Below, in pieces: positions 7,830-15,873 of a stretch of DNA of 46,232 nucleotides. The stretch lies in contig DASWAT010000021.1 in assembly GCA_036390995.1 (NCBI GenBank), forward strand, positions 1 through 46,232, given 5' to 3'. Numbering within the stretch: the first letter of the stretch is position 1; each line of letters opens with the position of its first letter. The DNA is from DASQQQ01 sp036390995. GTDB taxonomy: Bacteria > Actinomycetota > UBA4738 > HRBIN12. Made by a program: the position numbers and the translations under genes. Under the pieces are notes generated by a model that did not search any database, had not been told where the DNA came from, and saw only the letters and a program-made list of their open reading frames with translations.

Positions 7830-9119
7830 GTGCTGGAGCTCCTCGACCTCCGGGACCGGAGGGAGCGGCTCGAGCCCCGGCGCCTCGAGACCGATCCCGA
7901 CGTGTCCGCGACCGTACGCGGCATCCTCGAACGCGTGCGGGTTGAGGGCGACGACGCCCTCCTCGACCTCACGTTGCGTCTCGACGGCGCCGACCTGCGC
8001 GAGCGCGGCCCGATCGTGGCCCCCGAGGAGTTCGAGCGGGCCGAGCGGGCCGTCCCGAACGAGCTGAAGGCGGCCCTGGACCGGCTGGTCGAGCGTCTCA
8101 CCGACCTCCACCGCCGCCAGCTGCCGCCCGAGTGGTGGGAGGAGCGCGACGGCGTCCGGTTCGGCGAGATCGTTCGCCCGATCCGGCGCGCCGGCTGCTA
8201 CGTCCCCGGGGGACGGGCCCGATACCCGTCGTCGGTCTGCATGACCGTCGTGCCGGCCGTGGTCGCCGGCGTGGAGGAGATCGTGCTCTGCACGCCGCCC
8301 TCCCAGGACGGCTCGCTCGATCCCGTGGTTCTGTACGCCGCCGTCCGGTCCGGGGCGAACCGGGTGGTGAAGGTGGGAGGCGCGCAGGCCGTGGCGGCGA
8401 TGGCGTACGGGACAGACTCGGTTCCGGCGGTGGACCGGATCGTCGGCCCCGGCAACACGTACATCACCGAGGCCAAGCGCCAGGTCGCCGGGTTCGTGGG
8501 CATCGACGGCCTGGCCGGACCGACCGAGCTGGTCCTGGTCGCCGGCCCCGACGCCGATCCGCGGTGGGTCGCCGCCGACCTCGTGGCCCAGGCCGAACAC
8601 GACCCGCAGGCGCTGGCTACGCTCGTCACGACCGATCGTGAGCTGGTGACGCGGATCGACGAGACCCTCGTTGCGGAAACGGCACGCGCCACACGCCGCG
8701 AGATCGTCGACCAGGCGCTCGCACATGCCCGCGCGGTGCTGGTGCGCGACTTGGAGCAGGCCCTCGAGGTCGCGAACGACCTGGCTCCGGAGCACCTGCA
8801 GCTCGCGATCGCGTCGGGCGGCGGCCTGTTCGCCGACCAGATCCGGAACGCCGGCGCCGTCTTCGTGGGCAACTTCACCCCCGTACCGTTCGGCGACTAC
8901 GGCGTGGCCTCGAACCACGTGCTGCCGACGGGGGGCACGGCGCGGTTCGCGAGCGGACTCCGCGCGTCCGACTTCGTCACGGTCTCCTCGGTCGTCGAGA
9001 TGACGGACGACGCGGCCGCCCGGCTGGCGCCTGAGATCGCCGCGATCGCGCGGAGCGAGGGACTGGCCGGCCACGCTCGTGCCGTCGAGATCCGCACCGA
9101 GGACCGGAGGCGATCGTGA
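7830..9119 (+). CDS. hisD: Histidinol dehydrogenase
   Basis: This 429-aa protein catalyses the last two steps of histidine synthesis, L-histidinol to L-histidine with 2 NAD+, in the cytoplasm. The N-terminal segment with VRGILERVRVEGDDALLDLT and the RAGCYVPGG motif are typical. GPTELVLVA and the catalytic QAEHDP (Glu-His pair) are present, as is SNHVLPTGG near the C-terminus. Length matches the family at about 430 aa. The GTG start follows GAGGAG at 7 nt and abuts the upstream stop. The stop overlaps hisC by GTGA. This is the first enzyme gene of a complete coupled operon. Confidence 0.97.
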   Translation: MLELLDLRDRRERLEPRRLETDPDVSATVRGILERVRVEGDDALLDLTLRLDGADLRERGPIVAPEEFERAERAVPNELKAALDRLVERLTDLHRRQLPPEWWEERDGVRFGEIVRPIRRAGCYVPGGRARYPSSVCMTVVPAVVAGVEEIVLCTPPSQDGSLDPVVLYAAVRSGANRVVKVGGAQAVAAMAYGTDSVPAVDRIVGPGNTYITEAKRQVAGFVGIDGLAGPTELVLVAGPDADPRWVAADLVAQAEHDPQALATLVTTDRELVTRIDETLVAETARATRREIVDQALAHARAVLVRDLEQALEVANDLAPEHLQLAIASGGGLFADQIRNAGAVFVGNFTPVPFGDYGVASNHVLPTGGTARFASGLRASDFVTVSSVVEMTDDAAARLAPEIAAIARSEGLAGHARAVEIRTEDRRRS

Positions 9120-10165
9120 GCCCGGCACTGCCTCGACCAGGACTGCGCGGCGTCCCGCCGTACGGATCACCCCAGCTCGACGTGGCCGCGCGCCTGAACA
9201 CGAACGAATGCCCGTACCCGCTGCCGGAGTCCTTCCGGGAGGAGCTGGCCGAGGCGGTACGCGAGCAGACGCTGCACCGCTACCCCGATCGCGAGGCGGA
9301 GGAACTGCGAGCCCGACTGGCGGCTCAGAACGGCCACACCCTCGAAGGGACGTGGGCCGCGAACGGGTCGAACGAGGTGATCCAGCAGCTGCTGCTGGCC
9401 TACGGCGGGCCGGGGCGGCAGGTCGTGGTGTTCGAGCCCACGTACGTGCTGCACGAGCGGCTCGCGTGGATCTCCCACAGCGAGCTCGTGCCCCTTGCGC
9501 TGGCAGAGCCGTGGACGATCACGTCGGAGGACGTGGCCGAGGCGTTCTCGGCCAAGCCAGAGGTCGTCTTCGTCTGTTCGCCGAACAACCCCACGGGCAA
9601 CACGCAGCCTCTGGAGGTGATCGGCGAGCTGATCGCCGACGGGGACGCGTTGGTCGTGGTGGACGAGGCCTACGTTGAGTTCGGAGGGAAGACCGCGGCC
9701 CGTTTCCTCGGCGAGCACCCGAACCTCGTCGTCGTCCGGACGTTCTCGAAGGCGTTCGCGCTCGCCGGGGCGAGGATCGGCTACTGCCTGGCGTCCCCCG
9801 AGGTCGTGAGCGATCTCCGGCGGGTGTGTCTGCCGTACCACCTGTCGGCGCTGACGCAGGCCGCAGGGCTCGTCGCGCTCCGTCACCGGGACGATGCCCT
9901 CGCGATCCTGGACCGGGTCAGGCGCGAGCGCGACCGGATCCTCGACGCGCTCCCCCGCCTCGGCGTGCAGGCCTTTCCCTCCGACGCGAACTTCGTCCTG
10001 TTCCGGCCGCCGAAGACCGCCCGAGACGTGTGGCGCGGCCTGCTGGACCGGAGCGTCCTCGTCCGCGACATGACTGCGGTGGTCCCAGAGAGCCTCCGCG
10101 TCACCGCGGGAACCCCCGGAGAGGTCGACCGGTTCCTGTCCGCGATGGAGGAGGTCCTCACATGA
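9116..10165 (+). CDS. hisC: Histidinol-phosphate aminotransferase
   Basis: A 349-aa PLP enzyme of fold type I that converts imidazole-acetol phosphate and glutamate to histidinol phosphate. Recognisable parts are LNTNECPYPLP at the substrate-binding N-terminus, SPNNPTGN, VVDEAYVEF (PLP Asp/Tyr) and TFSKAFALAGARIGY with the Schiff-base Lys. It starts at the GTG overlapping the hisD stop and ends with ATGA overlapping hisB. Its place between hisD and hisB supports the histidine role over other aspartate-type transaminases. Confidence 0.96.
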   Translation: MSPALPRPGLRGVPPYGSPQLDVAARLNTNECPYPLPESFREELAEAVREQTLHRYPDREAEELRARLAAQNGHTLEGTWAANGSNEVIQQLLLAYGGPGRQVVVFEPTYVLHERLAWISHSELVPLALAEPWTITSEDVAEAFSAKPEVVFVCSPNNPTGNTQPLEVIGELIADGDALVVVDEAYVEFGGKTAARFLGEHPNLVVVRTFSKAFALAGARIGYCLASPEVVSDLRRVCLPYHLSALTQAAGLVALRHRDDALAILDRVRRERDRILDALPRLGVQAFPSDANFVLFRPPKTARDVWRGLLDRSVLVRDMTAVVPESLRVTAGTPGEVDRFLSAMEEVLT

Positions 10166-10749
10166 CCGTGCGCGAAACGACCGTGGACCGCGTCACGAAG
10201 GAGACGAACGTGCGGATCGAGCTGCGGCTCGACGGCGAGGGGACGACCTCCGCCGACACGGGGCTGCCGTTCTTCGACCACATGCTGCAGCAGCTCGGCA
10301 CCCACGCCGGGTTCGACCTCGCCGTGACGGCGAAGGGCGATCTCGAGGTCGACGGGCACCATACGGTCGAGGACGTCGGCCTCGCGCTCGGGCAGGCGCT
10401 TTCCGAAGCGCTCGGGGAAAAGGAGGGCGTCCGGCGGTTCGCGTCGATCACGGTGCCGCTGGACGAGGCCGCCGTGGCGGTCGCGCTCGACCTTTCGGGA
10501 CGTCCCTTCGTGGTGCACGAGGTGCCCGTGGCCGCCGAGATGATCGGTACGTACGACACCGGCCTCACCGAGGACTTCGTCAGGGCGTTCGCCACAGCCG
10601 CCCGGCTCACGCTCCACGTCCGCCTGATCGCCGGGCGGAGCCCGCACCACGTGGTGGAGGCCGAGTTCAAGGCCCTGGCGAAGGCGCTCGGTGATGCCTG
10701 CTCGCTCTCGGGGCGGGGCGCCACGCCCTCGACGAAAGGGACCCTGTGA
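10162..10749 (+). CDS. hisB: Imidazoleglycerol-phosphate dehydratase
   Basis: This 195-aa enzyme dehydrates imidazole glycerol phosphate to imidazole acetol phosphate. The Mn-binding motifs are visible: TGLPFFDHML, DGHHTVEDVG and a second His-rich set near HHVVEAEFKALAKAL. It is the monofunctional form, without an N-terminal histidinol-phosphatase domain. No histidinol-phosphate phosphatase is obvious in this operon, so that step must be encoded elsewhere. ATGA overlap with hisC and GTGA overlap with hisH. Confidence 0.97.
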   Translation: MTVRETTVDRVTKETNVRIELRLDGEGTTSADTGLPFFDHMLQQLGTHAGFDLAVTAKGDLEVDGHHTVEDVGLALGQALSEALGEKEGVRRFASITVPLDEAAVAVALDLSGRPFVVHEVPVAAEMIGTYDTGLTEDFVRAFATAARLTLHVRLIAGRSPHHVVEAEFKALAKALGDACSLSGRGATPSTKGTL

Positions 10750-11357
10750 TCACGGTCGCGATCCTCGACTACGGGATGGGGAACCTGCGCTCGGTGGCGC
10801 GCGCCGTCGAGCGCGTGGGCGGCAAGCCCGACGTCACGGACGACGCCGCCCAGGTCGCGCGCGCCGATGCCCTGGTCGTGCCGGGCGTAGGGCACTTCGG
10901 CGCCTGCATGCGGAACCTGCGGGAGCAGGGGCTCGACGCCGCGATCCTCGGGTTCGCCGCCGGCGGGAGACCCGTGTTCGGGGTCTGCCTCGGGATGCAG
11001 GTGCTGTTCGAGAGCAGCGAGGAGAGCGACGAGCCGGGACTGGGCCTGCTGCCCGGGCGGGTCGCCCGCCTGCCGCAGCGGGTGCGGGTCCCGCACATCG
11101 GCTGGAACACCGTGACGTGGACCGGCACGCACCCGTACGTGCAAGGCATCGCCGATCGCACGCGCTTCTCCTTCGTGCACTCGTACGCGGCCGACGTCGA
11201 CGACACGACGACCCTCGGCGTCACGGAGCATGGGCGACCGTTCGCCTCGGTGGTCGGGCGAGGGAACCTGTTCGCCACGCAGTTCCATCCGGAGAAGTCC
11301 GGAGCGGCAGGCCTGGCGGTCTACGAGGCCTTCGTGCGGGAGGGATCGAGCCTGTGA
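10746..11357 (+). CDS. hisH: Imidazole glycerol phosphate synthase, glutaminase subunit
   Basis: A 203-aa class I glutamine amidotransferase that supplies ammonia to HisF. The nucleophile Cys lies in GVCLGMQVLFESS. The His-Glu part of the triad is in ATQFHPEKSG near the C-terminus, and the N-terminus ILDYGMGNLRSV is typical. It starts at the GTG that overlaps hisB and ends in a GTGA overlap with hisA. HisH works as a heterodimer with HisF, encoded two genes downstream. Confidence 0.97.
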   Translation: MITVAILDYGMGNLRSVARAVERVGGKPDVTDDAAQVARADALVVPGVGHFGACMRNLREQGLDAAILGFAAGGRPVFGVCLGMQVLFESSEESDEPGLGLLPGRVARLPQRVRVPHIGWNTVTWTGTHPYVQGIADRTRFSFVHSYAADVDDTTTLGVTEHGRPFASVVGRGNLFATQFHPEKSGAAGLAVYEAFVREGSSL

Positions 11358-12055
11358 TCGTGATCCCCGCCATCGATCTGCGGGGCGGCAAGTGCGTCCG
11401 ACTGTTCAGGGGCGACCCCAATGCGCAGACCACGTACGAGGCCGATCCAGTGGAGACCGCGGTCCGGTTCGAGCAGGAGGGCGCCCGGCGGTTGCACGTG
11501 GTGGATCTGGACGCCGCGCTCGGGACCGGCTCGAACCGAGAGGTGATCGTGGCCATCTGCCGCTCGGTGGCGGTGCCGGTGCAGGTGGGTGGCGGCCTGC
11601 GGACCATGGAGGCCGTCGAGCGGGTGCTGCAGGACGGGGCCGCCAGGGCGATCCTCGGGACCGCGGCGGCGCTGGACCCCGGCTTCGTGGCGGAGGCCGT
11701 CGACCATGTCCGCGATCGCGTCGTGGTGGCGGTCGACGTGCAGGGCGAGCGCCTGATGGTGCGCGGCTGGCAGGAGCAAGGCCCTCCCCTGGAGGAGGCC
11801 GTGGCCGCGCTCACCGCAGCAGGCTCCCCCCGTTTCCTGGCCACCTCGGTGCAGCACGATGGGACGATGGACGGGCCCGACCTCGCGCTGTACGAGCGGC
11901 TCGTCGGGCTCACCGACGTCCCGGTGATCGCGAGCGGCGGCGTCCGCAAGGCCGACGATGTCTGGTCGCTCCGGGAGCTCGGGGTGGAGGCGGCCGTAGT
12001 GGGCAAGGCGCTGTACTCGGGCACCATGCACCTCTCGGAGGTGGTTCGGGGATGA
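11354..12055 (+). CDS. hisA: ProFAR isomerase (HisA)
   Basis: A 233-aa TIM-barrel enzyme that isomerises ProFAR to PRFAR. IPAIDLRGGKCVRLFRG at the N-terminus contains the catalytic Asp. GGGLRT and ASGGVRKADD are the phosphate-binding loops. Actinobacteria sometimes use the bifunctional PriA, which also serves in tryptophan synthesis. Sequence alone does not settle which form this is, and no trpF is visible in the window. The GTG start overlaps the hisH stop and the stop overlaps hisF (ATGA). Confidence 0.95.
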   Translation: MIVIPAIDLRGGKCVRLFRGDPNAQTTYEADPVETAVRFEQEGARRLHVVDLDAALGTGSNREVIVAICRSVAVPVQVGGGLRTMEAVERVLQDGAARAILGTAAALDPGFVAEAVDHVRDRVVVAVDVQGERLMVRGWQEQGPPLEEAVAALTAAGSPRFLATSVQHDGTMDGPDLALYERLVGLTDVPVIASGGVRKADDVWSLRELGVEAAVVGKALYSGTMHLSEVVRG

Positions 12056-12816
12056 CGCTGGCCAAGCGCATCGTCCCATGCCTGGACGTGGACGCCGGAC
12101 GCGTCGTGAAGGGAACGCGATTCGTCGACCTCCGCGACGCCGGCGATCCCGTCGAGCTCGCCGCACGCTACGACGCCGAGGGCGCCGACGAGCTCGTGTT
12201 CCTGGACATCACAGCGACGGTGGAGGGTCGCGAGGCCACGCTCGACGTCGTCTCGCGTACGGCCGAGCAGGTGTTCATCCCGCTCACGGTCGGGGGTGGC
12301 GTCCGGAGCGGGGACGACGTCCGCGCGCTCCTCCGCGCCGGCGCCGACAAGGTCTCGCTGAACACGGCCGCCGTCCGCGACCCCACGCTGCTGGCCCGTT
12401 GCGCCGACCGGTTCGGCACCCAGTGCATGGTCGTGGCGATCGACGCGAGAAGCCGCAACGGCGAGGGCTGGGAGGTCGTGGTCGAGGCCGGACGAACGCC
12501 GACGGGGCGCGACGTCGTCGAGTGGGCGGTCGAAGCCACCGAGGGCCGTGGCGCCGGCGAGGTGCTGCTCACCTCGATGGACCGGGACGGCACCGGCGAG
12601 GGCTACGACCTCGAGCTCTTGCGGGCGGTGAGCGGCGCCGTGCACGTGCCGGTCGTCGCGAGCGGCGGGGCCGGACGGGTCGAACACTTCGCGGCGGCGC
12701 TCACCGAGGGCGGCGCCGACGCCGTGCTCGCCGCCAGCCGGTTCCACTTCGACCGGCTCACGATCCGCGATGTGAAGGAGCACCTCGGCCGGCTGCAGAT
12801 CCCGGTGAGGCTCTGA
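12052..12816 (+). CDS. hisF: Imidazole glycerol phosphate synthase, cyclase subunit
   Basis: A 254-aa TIM-barrel synthase that joins PRFAR with ammonia from HisH to give imidazole glycerol phosphate and AICAR. KRIVPCLDVDAGRVVKG carries the catalytic Asp. The second half shows the other catalytic Asp in LLTSMDRDGTGEGYDLEL and the phosphate loop VVASGGAGRVEHF. Length is as expected. It overlaps hisA by ATGA and hisI by one base (TGATG). Confidence 0.97.
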   Translation: MTLAKRIVPCLDVDAGRVVKGTRFVDLRDAGDPVELAARYDAEGADELVFLDITATVEGREATLDVVSRTAEQVFIPLTVGGGVRSGDDVRALLRAGADKVSLNTAAVRDPTLLARCADRFGTQCMVVAIDARSRNGEGWEVVVEAGRTPTGRDVVEWAVEATEGRGAGEVLLTSMDRDGTGEGYDLELLRAVSGAVHVPVVASGGAGRVEHFAAALTEGGADAVLAASRFHFDRLTIRDVKEHLGRLQIPVRL

Positions 12817-13139
12817 TGGACACGGTGGAGCTCGACGCGCTGGTGTTCGACGACCGGGGCCTCATCCCCGTAGTGGTGCAGGACGCCGACGGCGGCGCGG
12901 TCCTGATGGTCGCGTGGATGAACCGCGAGTCGCTGGAGCGCACGCTCGCGGAGGGCCGGACCGTCTTCTGGAGCCGGTCGCGGAAGGTGCTGTGGCGCAA
13001 GGGCGACACGTCGGGGCACGTCCAGCACGTCGAGGAGATCCGGGTGGACTGCGACGCCGACGTACTCCTCGTGCGCGTCCACCAGGTCGGGGCGGCGTGC
13101 CACACGGGCGAACGCTCCTGCTTCCACAGGAGGATCTGA
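12816..13139 (+). CDS. hisI: Phosphoribosyl-AMP cyclohydrolase
   Basis: A 107-aa zinc enzyme that opens the adenine ring of PR-AMP. The core motif VLMVAWMNRESLERTL is followed by FWSRSRKVLWRKGDTSGH, the Mg-binding VDCDADVLLVRV and the zinc ligands in GAACHTGERSCF. It lacks a HisE domain, so PR-ATP pyrophosphatase must be encoded elsewhere; none is visible in the window. Both ends overlap neighbours by one base. Confidence 0.96.
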   Translation: MDTVELDALVFDDRGLIPVVVQDADGGAVLMVAWMNRESLERTLAEGRTVFWSRSRKVLWRKGDTSGHVQHVEEIRVDCDADVLLVRVHQVGAACHTGERSCFHRRI

Positions 13140-14014
13140 TGCTGAAGCTGGTCGTGCCGAAGGGGTCCCTCGAGGAGCAGACGCTCCGTCTGTTCGAGGA
13201 CGCCGACCTGCGGATCCGGCGCGGCTCGCCGCGCGACTACCACGGCCGGATCGAGGACGAGCGGGTCGAAGGCGTTTCCCTGCTCCGCCCGCAGGAGATC
13301 CCGACATACGTGGCCGACGGACTGTTCGACCTGGGCATCACGGGCCGCGACTGGATCGTCGAGACGGGCGCCGACGTCGAGGAGCTGGCCTCGCTGGAAT
13401 ACGCGAAGAGCGGGACCGGCCACGGCGTGCGGATCGTGCTGGCGGTCCCGAACGACCACCCCGCGCGTTCGGCCAGGGAGCTCCCCCCCGACTCGCGCAT
13501 CTCCACCGAATACGTGAACCTCACCCGCCGGTTCTTCCAGGAGCTCGGCATCCCCGTCCGCGTCGTGTGGTCCTACGGCGCTACCGAGGCGAAGGTCCCG
13601 CAGATCGTGGACGCGATCGTCGACGTGACCGAGACGGGCTCCACGCTTGCGGCGCACGGCATGAAGATCATCGAGACGCTCCTGGAATCCGAGGTGCTGC
13701 TGATCGCGAACCGGGGCTCAGCCGCCGACCCGGCGAAGCGCGCCGCGATGCAGGACGTGACCACCCTGCTGCTCGGCGCCCTTCGTGCCGAGGGGCGGGT
13801 GCTGATCAAGCTGAACGTCTCGACGGACGACCTGCGCCGGGTCCTCGAGGTCGTGCCGTCGATGAAATCGCCCACCGTGTCGGAGCTCTCGGAAGGCGGC
13901 TATGCGATCGAGACCGTGGCCGAGAAGCGAACCGTCAACACGCTCATCCCGCTCCTCAAGGCGCGGGGCGCCACCGACATCCTCGAGCTCCCCATCTCGA
14001 AGATCGTTCCCTGA
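13139..14014 (+). CDS. hisG: ATP phosphoribosyltransferase, long (HisG-L) form
   Basis: The first, feedback-controlled step of histidine synthesis. At 291 aa it is the long form, with a catalytic domain (LVVPKGSLEEQTLRLFEDA at the N-terminus and DIVDVTETGSTLAAHGMKI-type PRPP binding) and a C-terminal ACT-like regulatory domain of about 75 aa. That domain is where histidine binds in known long forms, so HisZ is not needed. It is last in the operon, an order often seen in deep actinobacteria. A weak hairpin (CCCTC-TCG-GAGGG, 14020-14032) follows the stop. Confidence 0.96.
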   Translation: MLKLVVPKGSLEEQTLRLFEDADLRIRRGSPRDYHGRIEDERVEGVSLLRPQEIPTYVADGLFDLGITGRDWIVETGADVEELASLEYAKSGTGHGVRIVLAVPNDHPARSARELPPDSRISTEYVNLTRRFFQELGIPVRVVWSYGATEAKVPQIVDAIVDVTETGSTLAAHGMKIIETLLESEVLLIANRGSAADPAKRAAMQDVTTLLLGALRAEGRVLIKLNVSTDDLRRVLEVVPSMKSPTVSELSEGGYAIETVAEKRTVNTLIPLLKARGATDILELPISKIVP

Positions 14015-14300
14015 GATCACCCTCTCGGAGGGCGCTCGCCGATCGTGGCCGATGCCGAGGCGGGCTTCGGTGGTCCACTGAACGCCTTCGAGGTCATGAA
14101 GGCGATGATCCAGGCCGGGGGCCCCGGCGTGCACTTCGAGGAACGGCTCGCGTGGGGGAAGAAGTGCGGCCACCTCGGCGGGAAGGTGCTGGTGCCGACG
14201 TCGCAGTTCCTTCGGACGCTCGCGGCCGCGCGCCTTGCGGCCGACGTGTCGACGTGCCGACCGATGGACTAGCCGCGCGTCGAGGCTTCGAAACCTCACC
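14015..14300 (+). pseudogene. Isocitrate lyase fragment (aceA remnant)
   Basis: Immediately after hisG, an open frame without a good start encodes IVADAEAGFGGPLNAFEVMK, then VHFEERLAWGKKCGHLGGK, then QFLRTLAAARLAADV, ending at a TAG at 14272-14274. This matches the core of isocitrate lyase, including the KKCGH catalytic loop, but covers only about 70 of roughly 430 residues. At the break the neighbouring frame reads DVPT, which is what isocitrate lyases have there, so a one-base loss and a small deletion seem to have occurred. No N-terminal or C-terminal portion is present. It is almost certainly non-functional. Confidence 0.8.
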
Positions 14301-14307
14301 GCTCGGT

Positions 14308-14313
14308 TAGAGT
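14308..14313 (+). promoter_or_regulatory. -10 element of a leaderless gene
   Basis: TAGAGT lies exactly 7 nt before the GTG at 14321, and that gene has no Shine-Dalgarno. The geometry places the transcription start at the start codon. Confidence 0.5.
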
Positions 14314-14320
14314 CGCATCC

Positions 14321-15166
14321 GTGCGGCTCACGGGGGCGATCGCGGCGGCGGTGACGCCGCTCACGGACGGAGGGGAGCGCCTCGACGAGGAGGCGGTCGC
14401 GCCCCTGGTCGCGTTCCTCGCGGACGGCGGCATCGACGGCGTCCTCGCGCTCGGCACGACGGGCGAGGGGATCCTGCTCTCGCGCCAGGAACGGACCCGT
14501 GCAGCCGAGCTCTTCCTCGGTGCCCGCCCGAACCCCGCGTTCTCCGTCGCCGTCCACTGTGGGGCACAGACGACGGCCGACACGGTCGCGCTCGCGCACC
14601 ACGCCGCGGAGCACGGCGCCGACGCCGTTGCTGTCATCGCGCCGCCGTACTTCGCGTTCGACGACGCCGAGCTCTTCGAGCACTTGCGAGCCGCGGCCGA
14701 GGCGTGCGCCCCTGCCCCGTTCTACGTGTACGAGTTCGAAGCCCGCAGCGGGTACCCGATCCCGATCCCGGTGATCGAACGGCTCCGCTCCGGCACCTCG
14801 AACCTGGCCGGCCTGAAGGTGTCCGATACGCCGTTCGAGAGCGTCGAGCCGTACCTCCTCGAGGGGCTCGACGTGTTCGTCGGATCCGAGCCCCTCACCC
14901 TGCCGGGCATGGAGCGGGGAGCGGTCGGCTCGGTGTCCGGGCTCGCCACGGCCTGGCCCGAGACCGTCGCGGCACTGGTCCACGACTGGGATCCTCTGGC
15001 ACACGCCCGGGTCACCGACCTTCGCGGCCGGCTGGCCGGCATCCCGTTCCAGGCCGCCCTGAAGCTCGTCCTGGCCGAGCGCGGGGTTCCGGTGAAGGAC
15101 GACGTTCGGCGGCCCCTCCGTACCCTGACCGAGGACGAACGGGCCTCGGTCCTCTCCTTGGTCTGA
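14321..15166 (+). CDS. DapA/NanA-family (dihydrodipicolinate synthase-like) aldolase
   Basis: A 281-aa TIM-barrel lyase of the DHDPS/N-acetylneuraminate lyase family. It shows the GTTGEGILLS phosphate/carboxylate loop, the Tyr in FYVYEFEARSG and the Schiff-base Lys in LAGLKVSDTPFE. Such enzymes cleave or form alpha-keto acid aldols using pyruvate. The substrate is not deducible, and the isolated context and divergent C-terminal half argue against the lysine-pathway dapA. Translation appears leaderless. It converges on the HAD gene, 11 bp apart. Confidence 0.85.
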   Translation: MRLTGAIAAAVTPLTDGGERLDEEAVAPLVAFLADGGIDGVLALGTTGEGILLSRQERTRAAELFLGARPNPAFSVAVHCGAQTTADTVALAHHAAEHGADAVAVIAPPYFAFDDAELFEHLRAAAEACAPAPFYVYEFEARSGYPIPIPVIERLRSGTSNLAGLKVSDTPFESVEPYLLEGLDVFVGSEPLTLPGMERGAVGSVSGLATAWPETVAALVHDWDPLAHARVTDLRGRLAGIPFQAALKLVLAERGVPVKDDVRRPLRTLTEDERASVLSLV

Positions 15167-15177
15167 ACCCGTTCGGT

Positions 15178-15873
15178 CTACGCGCCGAGCAGGTCCCGGA
15201 CCTCGAGCAGCGACCCGATCGCCGTTCCCGCCCACTCCTCGACCTCGGGTCGATGGATCTGGCCGTCGACCTCGGCGGGGTCGCGGATGAGCACGGCCCG
15301 CATGCCCACCGCAGCCGCGCCGGAGAGCTCACCGTAGCTGCCGTCGCCCACGAACAGGCTCTCGGGGGGTGCAACGCCGAGGCGCTCGCAGGCCAAGAGG
15401 TAGATCTCGGGCTCGGGCTTTCGGAGGCCGACCTCGCACGAGAAGAGCGCCTCGTCGACGTACGGTGCGATGGGCAGCTCCCGCCAGAGGGCCGGCGTGT
15501 CCGGCGCGCACATGCTGATGAGCCCGACACGGAAGCCGCTCTCCTTCAGCCAGCCGAGGATCTCCAGCGCGCCGTCCACGGGGTGGAAGGTCGCCGCATA
15601 GATGTCGAGACGGACCGCCGCCGCCCCGGCCACGTGGCGGGGAGTGGGTTCGTGTCCGATCCGCTCGCAGATCGCCCGGATGTTGCCTTCGATGTCGCCG
15701 AGCCGGCCCGTCTGCCGGTCGATCGAGGTGGCGCGCCACGCCTCCGCCAGACGCGCGGGATCGACCTCGAGCACGGCCGCCATCCGGGCGAAGTGAGCGT
15801 CCCACAGCGCCCGTGGGAACTCGGGCACGAGCGTGCCGAACAGGTCGAACACCACAGCGCGAACCCCGCTCAC
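15178..15873 (-). CDS. HAD-superfamily hydrolase
   Basis: A 231-aa HAD protein with a helical cap. Motif I is VVFDLFGTLV: the nucleophile Asp is present but the usual second Asp of DxD is Phe, as in haloacid-dehalogenase-like members. Motif II is LISMCAPDT, motif III includes GLRKPEPEIY and motif IV is FVGDGSYGELSGA. The GTG start at 15873 overlaps the acyl-CoA ligase stop (GTGA). The substrate is unknown; the motif I change makes a simple phosphatase role less certain. Confidence 0.83.
   Translation of the reverse strand: MSGVRAVVFDLFGTLVPEFPRALWDAHFARMAAVLEVDPARLAEAWRATSIDRQTGRLGDIEGNIRAICERIGHEPTPRHVAGAAAVRLDIYAATFHPVDGALEILGWLKESGFRVGLISMCAPDTPALWRELPIAPYVDEALFSCEVGLRKPEPEIYLLACERLGVAPPESLFVGDGSYGELSGAAAVGMRAVLIRDPAEVDGQIHRPEVEEWAGTAIGSLLEVRDLLGA

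Noticed and set aside
14321..15166. Calling the aldolase dapA (lysine pathway)
   Set aside because: Only family-level motifs are present and no lysine genes are nearby; the substrate of this superfamily cannot be set from two catalytic residues.
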